A stretch of DNA of 12,997 nucleotides from Flavobacteriaceae bacterium (GTDB lineage: Bacteria > Bacteroidota > Bacteroidia > Flavobacteriales > Flavobacteriaceae): positions 1 to 12,997 of the forward strand of contig DQCR01000028.1 of the NCBI GenBank assembly GCA_003533785.1. Direction: 5' to 3'. The notes under the pieces are model-generated. The model ran no database searches. It had not been told where the DNA came from and saw only the letters and a program-made list of their open reading frames with translations. Shown one piece after another: positions 7,212-12,997 of the stretch. A program made the position numbers and the translations under genes. Position 1 is the stretch's first letter; every line of letters starts with the position of its first letter.

Positions 7212-8312
7212 GTGACTAAAAAGACAAAACGGATATATAAAGAAAAAAAATACTGGAAGATTCTAGGGCTAATGTCCGGAACTTCTTTAGATGGACTTGA
7301 CTTGGCTTGTGTGACACTAACCCAAGACCAAGACCAAGGATGGCATTTCACCATCCAACAGACCCATACCGACCCCTATTCCAAAGAATGGACGCAGAGA
7401 CTTTCAAGTTTAATCTCTTTGAATGATAACGAGTTGGATGAAGTTGATAAAGCCTATACCCTGTATTTGGCTACCAGAATAAATGAATTCATTTCCAGCC
7501 ACAACATCACCGAATTAGATGCTATTTGTTCTCACGGACATACCGCTCTTCACAAACCTCATAAAAAAAGCACCTATCAGATTGGAAACCGTCCGGAGCT
7601 TGCTTCTCTGGTGGGAATCCCTCTAGTATGTGATTTTCGCAAACAAGACGTGGCTTTTGGAGGGCAAGGTGCCCCTCTAGTTCCGATTGGAGATAAAGAA
7701 CTTTTCAATGATTTTGATGCTTGCTTGAATTTGGGAGGATTTGCGAATGTAAGTCTTCTATTTGCCCGTGAGGATCCGATAGCTTTTGATGTAGGGGGAA
7801 TGAATTTAGTCTTAAACTACTTGAGTGAAAAATTGGGGAAACCCTTTGACGAAGATGGAAAAATTGCCCAAAAAGGGAATTTCATCGAACGATTATTTCA
7901 GTCTTTGGAAGCCCTTCCGTATTATGCTAAAAACCCTCCCAAATCGCTTGGCGTCGAATGGCTTGAAAAGGAAGTATATCCGATTATAGAACAATCATTA
8001 GTCCATCATGAGGTTGCCGATGTGATGCATACCTATGCTTGCCACATAGCGCATCAATTGGCTCGCGTTTTTGAGAATACCAAAACAATTTTGTGCACGG
8101 GTGGAGGAACTTATAATCGAATGGTTATGGCAGAACTTCAATCCCAGATAAAAGGGGATTTACAATTACCATCGCGGTCGATTATCGAATTTAAAGAAGC
8201 CCTCATTTTTGGATTTTTGGGTGTGCTTCGATTAATAGAACTTCCCAATTGCTTGTCTAGCGTTACTGGAGCGGTTAAAAACCATAGCTCTGGGGCTGTA
8301 TATTTTCCCTAG
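7212..8312 (+). CDS. anmK: Anhydro-N-acetylmuramic acid kinase
   Basis: This 366-residue cytoplasmic kinase of the ASKHA ATPase fold converts 1,6-anhydro-MurNAc and ATP to MurNAc-6-phosphate in peptidoglycan recycling. The family signature GLMSGTSLDGLD is at 19-30. Other landmarks are CSHGHTALHKP, the substrate-region block DFRKQDVAFGGQGAPLVP (GGQGAPL starts at 150), LNLGGFANVS, and TGGGTYNRMVM starting near 296, typical of the ATP-binding side. The start is taken as GTG at 7212, because an in-frame TAA at 7197 closes the frame upstream and the next methionine (M21) would cut into the signature. Length fits the family (about 350-400). The stretch FDVGGMN stands where E. coli AnmK has FDTGPGN, so that phosphate-contacting loop differs. 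The gene is divergent from gltB with 170 bases between them. The etherase murQ, which would act next, is not in the window. Confidence 0.93.
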   Translation: MTKKTKRIYKEKKYWKILGLMSGTSLDGLDLACVTLTQDQDQGWHFTIQQTHTDPYSKEWTQRLSSLISLNDNELDEVDKAYTLYLATRINEFISSHNITELDAICSHGHTALHKPHKKSTYQIGNRPELASLVGIPLVCDFRKQDVAFGGQGAPLVPIGDKELFNDFDACLNLGGFANVSLLFAREDPIAFDVGGMNLVLNYLSEKLGKPFDEDGKIAQKGNFIERLFQSLEALPYYAKNPPKSLGVEWLEKEVYPIIEQSLVHHEVADVMHTYACHIAHQLARVFENTKTILCTGGGTYNRMVMAELQSQIKGDLQLPSRSIIEFKEALIFGFLGVLRLIELPNCLSSVTGAVKNHSSGAVYFP

Positions 8313-8384
8313 AATACGGATGAAGTTTTAAATTTTACCTATTTTCGAACATAACATAAACCGAATACAGAAAGCACTTACAGA

Positions 8385-9713
8385 ATGGAGATATTGATTA
8401 TTGGAATATTCACATTGGGCTATTTGGCCATTACTTTGGAACATAACTTAAAGATAGATAAACTCATCCCAGCCCTGGGGATGATGGCCTTCTTATGGGC
8501 AATTATTGCTTTGGCCCATTTGCCTGTTTTTGAAGTGAATACATTGCTGCGAGAATTGGAACCTACTCATATTGAAGAAATTCTGTTGCACCATCTCGGG
8601 AAAACAGCAGAGATTATTATTTTCCTGCTGGGTGCAATGACCATTGTTGAAATTATCGATTATTTCAATGGTTTTTTCACCATTAAAAACTTCATTCGAA
8701 CGACGAGTAAAAAAGGGCTGCTGTGGATTTTTGCGATTTTGGCTTTCATTTTGTCAGCCATTATAGATAATCTAACGGCTACCATCGTGTTGATCACTAT
8801 TCTACAGAAAGTAATCAAGGATAGAAATACCCGGATTTGGTTTGCCGGCTTAATTATCATTGCCGCTAATGCAGGTGGAGCGTGGTCGCCGATCGGAGAT
8901 GTGACAACAACAATGCTTTGGATAGGGGATAAAGTAACCACAGGACAATTAATCATGTATCTATTGATTCCTTCTATCGTTTGTGTTGTTGTACCTGTTT
9001 TTATCGCCACCTTTCTTCCCGCGTTTCAGGGGGATATAAAAAAAGATGAAAATGAGGAGGAAGGTTCACTTCATCCCCGTGGAGCATCCATGCTCTATCT
9101 CGGATTGTCTGCCATTGTTTTTGTACCCGTATTCAAAACAGTTACTCATCTTCCTCCCTACGTTGGAATGATGCTGTCTTTGGCTATTGTAGCCACCTTT
9201 GCTGAAATATTCAGTAACGCGAAAATCAATATTAGCTCCATCGACCAAGAATCCGATGCGCACGCAAGTCACAGTCCCGTTCATAGTTCGCTATCAAAAA
9301 TTGAATTGCCGAGTATTCTTTTTTTCCTTGGGATTCTTATGGCTGTAGCCGCTTTGGAATCGCTGGGATATTTATTTTCTTTTGCTGACTCACTCAATAC
9401 AGCAATTCCCAACACGGATATTGTTGTTGTTTTACTAGGGGCGGGCTCTGCGGTGATTGATAATGTGCCTTTAGTAGCGGCTAGTATGGGCATGTTTTCA
9501 GAACCCACGGATCATCCTTTATGGCATTTCATCGCATTTTCAGCTGGAACAGGCGGGAGTATGTTAATTATAGGTTCTGCCGCTGGAGTAGTTGCTATGG
9601 GGATGGAAAAAATTGATTTTGTCTGGTATCTCAAAAAAATATCTTGGCTGGCATTGATTGGATTCCTTGCTGGGTCGGTTGTATTTGTTTTGATGCGAGA
9701 TTTGGTCTTCTAA
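8385..9713 (+). CDS. nhaD: NhaD-type Na+/H+ antiporter
   Basis: This 442-residue polytopic inner-membrane protein belongs to the ion transporter (IT) superfamily. NhaD proteins exchange cytoplasmic Na+ or Li+ for external protons, giving salt and pH tolerance. The N-terminal half holds the signature IIDNLTATIVLITIL (DN at 128-129) and NAGGAWSPIGDVTTTMLW (162-179). The C-terminal half repeats the theme with a second DN pair in VIDNVP (D359, N360) and a Gly-rich GTGGSMLIIGSAAG stretch. About 11-13 hydrophobic segments can be counted. Two hydrophilic loops stand out: an acidic one near 216-231, and a His- and Asp-rich one at 287-303. The start ATG is preceded by 72 bases with a weak TATTTTCG (8340-8347), one mismatch from a -7 box, so it may be co-transcribed with anmK or have its own promoter. 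Length and motifs agree with the family. Confidence 0.93.
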   Translation: MEILIIGIFTLGYLAITLEHNLKIDKLIPALGMMAFLWAIIALAHLPVFEVNTLLRELEPTHIEEILLHHLGKTAEIIIFLLGAMTIVEIIDYFNGFFTIKNFIRTTSKKGLLWIFAILAFILSAIIDNLTATIVLITILQKVIKDRNTRIWFAGLIIIAANAGGAWSPIGDVTTTMLWIGDKVTTGQLIMYLLIPSIVCVVVPVFIATFLPAFQGDIKKDENEEEGSLHPRGASMLYLGLSAIVFVPVFKTVTHLPPYVGMMLSLAIVATFAEIFSNAKINISSIDQESDAHASHSPVHSSLSKIELPSILFFLGILMAVAALESLGYLFSFADSLNTAIPNTDIVVVLLGAGSAVIDNVPLVAASMGMFSEPTDHPLWHFIAFSAGTGGSMLIIGSAAGVVAMGMEKIDFVWYLKKISWLALIGFLAGSVVFVLMRDLVF

Positions 9714-9764
9714 ACACAAAATATATTTCGTGTTTGGAACGTTTTATTATAAAATAAATTGACT

Positions 9765-10451
9765 ATGCTAGATACGTTATCACTGGTTCAGCAAGAAAGT
9801 GTTTCGTTACAAACCGAAAAAAAACTATCCATACTAGAATTGATTCAAGATGGCGGATTGGGCGGTCAAGTAATCATTGGATTGCTTTTTTTTCTTCTCT
9901 TAATGGTGTTCTATATTTATTTTGAGCGTCGCTTTGCTATTCGGGCCGCCTTGAAATACGATGCCAACTTTATGCCTCAAATACGTTCCTATGTAGTGAG
10001 TGGTAAAATTGAGGGTGCGCAAGCCCTTTGTATGAAGGAAAATAAACCGGTTGCCCAAATGATTGCCAAAGGCATCTCAAGAATTGGTCGCCCCCTGGAA
10101 GATATTAATACAGCTATTGAGAATGCAGGGCGTTTGGAGGTCTATAAGTTGGAGAAGAATGTTTCTATACTAGCCACCATTTCTGGAGCAGCCCCTATGA
10201 TAGGGTTCTTGGGGACAGTCATCGGAATGATTCTTTCTATTTTCGAAATATCCAATGCAGGAGGCAATATCGACATGAAATTATTGTCCGATGGCTTGTA
10301 CACTGCTATGACCACAACAGTCGCAGGACTTATTGTTGGGATTATTGGTTATGTCTGTTACAACCATTTGGTTGTTAAAATAAACAAAGCTGTGTATTTG
10401 ATGGAAGCCACCTCTTTGGAGTTTTTGGACCTACTTAATGAACCCGCTTGA
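9765..10451 (+). CDS. exbB: ExbB/TolQ/MotA-family proton channel subunit
   Basis: This 228-residue inner-membrane protein is the pentameric stator-type subunit that, with ExbD, uses the proton gradient to energise TonB. Three membrane segments are seen: about 35-53, 134-158 (ILATISGAAPMIGFLGTVIGMI) and 177-200 (TAMTTTVAGLIVGIIGYVCYN). A cytoplasmic loop of about 80 residues lies between the first two, as in ExbB. The conserved pore-lining threonines correspond to T151 in the second segment and the TTT at 183-185 in the third. The ATG at 9765 was preferred over the in-frame TTG at 9759, which adds only two residues. It is the first of four genes read as one unit, 2 bases before exbD. TolQ is an alternative name, but the following TonB-like gene favours ExbB. 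Confidence 0.92.
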   Translation: MLDTLSLVQQESVSLQTEKKLSILELIQDGGLGGQVIIGLLFFLLLMVFYIYFERRFAIRAALKYDANFMPQIRSYVVSGKIEGAQALCMKENKPVAQMIAKGISRIGRPLEDINTAIENAGRLEVYKLEKNVSILATISGAAPMIGFLGTVIGMILSIFEISNAGGNIDMKLLSDGLYTAMTTTVAGLIVGIIGYVCYNHLVVKINKAVYLMEATSLEFLDLLNEPA

Positions 10452-10453
10452 TA

Positions 10454-10849
10454 ATGAATTTACGAGGTAGAAATAAAATAAGTCCCGATTTCAATATGTC
10501 ATCCATGACGGATGTGGTGTTTTTACTCCTTATTTTCTTTATGATTGCTTCTACTTTGGCCAAGCAACTCAACACTATTGATGTGAAATTACCGCAGGCC
10601 AAAGGGAAAACTGAAAATCGAAGCACAGTAGCTGTGACCATTGATCGATCGGGAGCTTTTTTCATTGATGATAAAAAAGTAGCTAAGGCCCGCCTCCAAC
10701 CATCCCTTATTGCCCAGCTTACCCAAGCGGCAAACAAATCTATTGTTCTTCGTGCAGCGGAAAATGTTGCGATTGAAGAAGTGGTGTATGTCATGAATAT
10801 TGCCAATCAGAACGGAATTAAAATTGTATTGGCTGTGGATGCCCAATAA
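10454..10849 (+). CDS. exbD: ExbD/TolR-family energy transduction protein
   Basis: This 131-residue protein has a short cytoplasmic N-terminus, one membrane segment (about 21-38) and a periplasmic domain of about 90 residues. Asp20, in NMSSMTDVVFLLLIFF, matches the single protonatable aspartate of ExbD/TolR that carries the proton through the ExbB pore. The periplasmic part (VAVTIDRSGAFFIDDKKV and IEEVVYVMNIANQNGIKIVLAVD) has the usual ExbD pattern. ATG at 10454 starts 2 bases after the exbB stop. A TTG at 10448 would overlap exbB and is less likely. The next gene begins 1 base after its stop. ExbD works as the small partner of ExbB in the inner membrane. Confidence 0.92.
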   Translation: MNLRGRNKISPDFNMSSMTDVVFLLLIFFMIASTLAKQLNTIDVKLPQAKGKTENRSTVAVTIDRSGAFFIDDKKVAKARLQPSLIAQLTQAANKSIVLRAAENVAIEEVVYVMNIANQNGIKIVLAVDAQ

Positions 10850-10850
10850 A

Positions 10851-11702
10851 ATGAAATTGTTACAAACCCCTCACGAGCGTAAATCGGCAATACTAACGTC
10901 AATTATCGCAGTATTGCTTTTGCTGCTTTTATTTCTTTTGGGATTGACGTATTACGATCCGCCTGTTTCTTTTGGAATGGAAGTAAATTTTGGAACGAGT
11001 ACTACAGGTTCTGGTAAATCTCAGCCTGTCAACCCCATTGCTTCCAAACCAGATCCAATTCAAAAAGAAAAAGCAGTGGAACCACAAAAAGCCCCGCCTC
11101 CGCCCCCCAAAGCCATAGAAAAAGTAATCACTCAAAAGGAAAGTACGGTAGCAATTCCCCAAAAAACACCTAAGAAAAAACCAGTCCCTACTCCTAAAAA
11201 AGAACCTTCTCCAAGCACTCAAAAACAGGCAACACCCGAGCCTGAAAAACCAAAAATTGCCAAAACCACCCAACAAGTTCTTCAAAATATGTTTAAGGCG
11301 CCTAAAAAAGAAGGTCGTTCCGAAGCGAGCGAAGGGGATGATTCGGAAATGGGTGGCGATAAAGGCAAAGAAACGGGCAACCCCTATGCGAATAGTTACT
11401 ATGGAAATGAGGGTTTAGGTGGTCGTGGCGGTGGCTATGGACTCAATGGAAGAAGCTTACAATCCAATGGGAAGGTGGTGCAGGAGTGCAATCAAGAGGG
11501 AACTGTTGTGGTTCGTATCACTGTGAATCAACAAGGAGAAGTTGAAGCCGCGCAACCGGGAGTGAAAGGAACCACCAATGCCCATCCTTGTCTACTGGAA
11601 CCAGCACGGCGTACGGCCCTGCTCCATCGTTGGTACCCCGACACAAATGCTCCCACCAAGCAGATCGGTTTTGTTGTCATTCAATTTAAATTGGGAGAAT
11701 AA
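10851..11702 (+). CDS. TonB-like energy transducer
   Basis: This 283-residue periplasm-spanning protein has a short basic cytoplasmic tail, one membrane anchor (about 13-33), and a long Pro/Lys-rich linker (about 65-140, with APPPPPK). A Gly/Asn/Tyr-rich segment (about 168-203) and a C-terminal TonB/TolA-type domain (about 208-283) follow. The last reads GTVVVRITVNQQGEVEAAQPGVKGTTN and ends QIGFVVIQFKLGE. Two cysteines in this domain (C213 in QECNQEG and C247 in HPCLLEPA) are placed to form a periplasmic disulfide. The membrane part, with YYDPPVSFGMEVNFGT just after it, is typical of Bacteroidota transducers encoded after exbB and exbD. The start is ATG 10851, since an in-frame TTG at 10800 would lie inside exbD. 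Its likely job is to carry ExbBD energy to outer-membrane TonB-dependent receptors. A TolA-like role in envelope integrity is an alternative. Confidence 0.85.
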   Translation: MKLLQTPHERKSAILTSIIAVLLLLLLFLLGLTYYDPPVSFGMEVNFGTSTTGSGKSQPVNPIASKPDPIQKEKAVEPQKAPPPPPKAIEKVITQKESTVAIPQKTPKKKPVPTPKKEPSPSTQKQATPEPEKPKIAKTTQQVLQNMFKAPKKEGRSEASEGDDSEMGGDKGKETGNPYANSYYGNEGLGGRGGGYGLNGRSLQSNGKVVQECNQEGTVVVRITVNQQGEVEAAQPGVKGTTNAHPCLLEPARRTALLHRWYPDTNAPTKQIGFVVIQFKLGE

Positions 11703-11705
11703 AAA

Positions 11706-12935
11706 GTGAATTATACAGATACGCTGGACTGGATGTTCAATCAGTTGCCCTTTTACCAAAAGCAAGGGGCAGTCGCTTTCAAGCCTGGACTAGATAGGAT
11801 AAAGGGCTTCTGCCAGCGATTGGGTAACCCACAAGATCAATTAGACATTATTCATGTTGGGGGAACCAATGGCAAAGGCTCAACAGCCCATTTTATTGCT
11901 TCGGTATTGCAAGAAACGGGGTATCGAGTGGGTTTATATACTTCTCCTCATTTGGTTGACTTTAGAGAGCGGATCAAGATCAATGGGGTTTATATTGATA
12001 AGGAAACCGTAGTGGCTTTTATTGCCAAATACAAAAACTATATCCGTACTGAAAAACTTTCTTTTTTTGAGATAACTCTGGCTTTATCCCTTCAGTACTT
12101 TAACGAACAAGCAGTAGACTATGCGCTCATAGAAGTGGGCATGGGAGGACGCCTAGACGCAACCAATATCGTAACCCCTCTAGTATCTGTAATCACAAAC
12201 ATTGGATTGGACCACACTCATTTTTTGGGAGACAATCACGCTTCCATTGCGGAAGAAAAAGCAGGAATTATCAAACCCTACACCCCAGTGATTATTGGAG
12301 AAGATCGTCCTGACACACGCCCCGTTTTTGACTCCCATTCCAAAGAAAAAAAGGCCCCAATCTATTACGTTTCTGCATCAAAAAGAACACCAGATATAGG
12401 CGTTTCTGTGCCCAGCTATCAACAAATTAATATGCAAACCGCCTATACTGCACTAAACCGCCTTCCAGAGTTGAATTTGACACCATCTATTATTAGGAAG
12501 GGGTTTTTGAAGGTACAGACAAATACAGAGCTGAAAGGACGGTGGCAAACCCTTAATACAGAACCCAAAGTGATTGTAGATGTGGGTCACAATAAAGAAG
12601 GGTTTTTCCATCTAAAAAAGAACCTATCTCTGGAAAGCTATAACCGCCTCCATATTGTTATTGGATTTGTTCAAGATAAGCCGATAAGTACTCTACTAGA
12701 AATGCTCCCTTCTGAGGCCCATTATTACTTTTGTGCTCCGAAGTTATTCCGGGCTTTTCCCGTAAATAAAATTAAAGCGCTGCTGTCTTCTAATATTCTT
12801 TTTTACAATTGTTTTGAATCTGTAGAATCGGCCTATTTGAGTGCTATAGAACAGGCCACTACAAAGGATTTGATTGTAGTGACTGGAAGTACTTTTGTGG
12901 TGGGGGAAGTAATAGAAAATTTACAAGCTGTGTAG
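11706..12935 (+). CDS. folC: Bifunctional dihydrofolate / folylpolyglutamate synthase
   Basis: This 409-residue cytoplasmic Mur-ligase-family enzyme adds glutamate to dihydropteroate and extends the polyglutamate tail of folates, using ATP. The ATP-binding P-loop GGTNGKGST is at 52-60. It is followed by the folate signature TSPHLVDFRERI (79-90), the VGMGGRLDATN block (about 143-153), ITNIGLDHTHFLG, and EEKAGIIKP, which carries the lysine that is carbamylated in the family. The C-terminal Mur-ligase domain has DVGHNKEGF starting at D292. The start is GTG at 11706, three bases after the stop of the TonB-like gene, and the sequence from there matches the usual beginning of the family (DTLDWMFNQLPFYQ). 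It is the last gene of the exbB operon. The functional link to TonB is not obvious, and shared transcription is probably historical. Length is normal and nothing is missing. Confidence 0.94.
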   Translation: MNYTDTLDWMFNQLPFYQKQGAVAFKPGLDRIKGFCQRLGNPQDQLDIIHVGGTNGKGSTAHFIASVLQETGYRVGLYTSPHLVDFRERIKINGVYIDKETVVAFIAKYKNYIRTEKLSFFEITLALSLQYFNEQAVDYALIEVGMGGRLDATNIVTPLVSVITNIGLDHTHFLGDNHASIAEEKAGIIKPYTPVIIGEDRPDTRPVFDSHSKEKKAPIYYVSASKRTPDIGVSVPSYQQINMQTAYTALNRLPELNLTPSIIRKGFLKVQTNTELKGRWQTLNTEPKVIVDVGHNKEGFFHLKKNLSLESYNRLHIVIGFVQDKPISTLLEMLPSEAHYYFCAPKLFRAFPVNKIKALLSSNILFYNCFESVESAYLSAIEQATTKDLIVVTGSTFVVGEVIENLQAV

Positions 12936-12955
12936 ATCAATGTAGTAAAATACGC

Positions 12956-12963
12956 TATATTTG
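12956..12963 (+). promoter_or_regulatory. Promoter -7 box for the tRNA gene
   Basis: TATATTTG matches the Bacteroidota -7 consensus TAnnTTTG perfectly. It begins 20 bases after the folC stop and ends 11 bases before the tRNA, which gives a leader of only a few bases. No clear TTTG is found at -33, but tRNA promoters in this phylum can rely mostly on the -7 box. Confidence 0.55.
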
Positions 12964-12974
12964 CCACACATTTT

Positions 12975-12997
12975 GGGCGCTTAGCTCAGTTGGTTCA
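12975..12997 (+). tRNA. 5' end of a tRNA gene, cut by the window edge
   Basis: The last 23 bases read GGGCGCT-TA-GCTC-AGTTGGTTCA. This fits a 7-base acceptor strand, T8, A9, a 4-base D-stem strand and a D-loop with the invariant A14 and GG. The anticodon lies beyond the window. The acceptor sequence is compatible with tRNA-Val among others, so no identity is assigned. Confidence 0.85.

Noticed and set aside
7324..7342. Short tandem repeat (ccaaga units) in anmK as a phase-variation tract
   Set aside because: Only three six-base units are present. A change in unit number would keep the frame and alter only a DQ repeat in a loop.
9712..9735. AT-rich inverted repeat aaacac/gtgttt after nhaD, as a terminator
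   Set aside because: The stem has only six outer pairs with few G-C and is not followed directly by a T run. Transcription may well continue into exbB.
9759..9764. TTG start for exbB, and likewise TTG at 10448 for exbD and at 10800 for the TonB-like gene
   Set aside because: In each case an ATG lies shortly downstream at a better position, after or free of the preceding stop, and the extra residues are not conserved family sequence.
10929..11285. 118-residue minus-strand open frame rich in Phe, Arg and Trp
   Set aside because: It is antisense to the Pro/Lys-rich linker of the TonB-like gene. That low-complexity coding explains both the open frame and its odd composition.

Overview
The window reads as chromosomal DNA from a member of the Bacteroidota, most likely a Flavobacteriia-like lineage. 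Three things point there. Protein families have the Bacteroidota form: a TonB-like protein with a short cytoplasmic tail and a cysteine pair in its C-terminal domain, an NhaD-type antiporter and a long-form GltB. Genes lack Shine-Dalgarno sequences and have A-rich leaders. Several upstream regions carry the Bacteroidota -7 promoter box TAnnTTTG, including a perfect copy just before the tRNA at the right end. No ribosomal RNA or taxon-specific marker is present, so the family cannot be named.

Left end (1-1067). A rho-independent terminator (11-40) closes a transcript that enters from outside the window. It is followed by about 360 bases with no gene but an unusually dense set of inverted repeats. 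Then comes a badly decayed tyrosine recombinase (406-988) with at least four frameshifts and at least two internal deletions; its pieces can still be read in order, from the N-terminal DNA-binding part to the catalytic tyrosine. This is the accessory part of the window and looks like the scar of a mobile or integron-like element.

Minus strand (1068-7041). gltB and gltD, overlapping by 8 bases, encode the large and small subunits of NADPH-dependent glutamate synthase (GOGAT), which with glutamine synthetase assimilates ammonium. They are convergent with the dead recombinase.

Plus strand (7212-12935). anmK, divergent from gltB, encodes a kinase that recycles cell-wall anhydro-MurNAc. nhaD encodes a sodium/proton antiporter. 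A tight four-gene run follows: exbB, exbD, a TonB-like energy transducer and folC, with gaps of 1 to 3 bases. ExbB and ExbD form the proton-driven motor in the inner membrane, and the TonB-like protein carries its energy across the periplasm to outer-membrane receptors. FolC acts in folate biosynthesis and probably only shares the transcript. The window ends inside the first 23 bases of a tRNA gene, which has its own promoter box 20 bases after the folC stop.

I see no defence system, CRISPR array, toxin-antitoxin pair or biosynthetic cluster. The part that standard annotation explains least is the structured non-coding segment at 67-320. Its two longest repeats are arranged like a pseudoknot, and it lies directly upstream of the dead recombinase.
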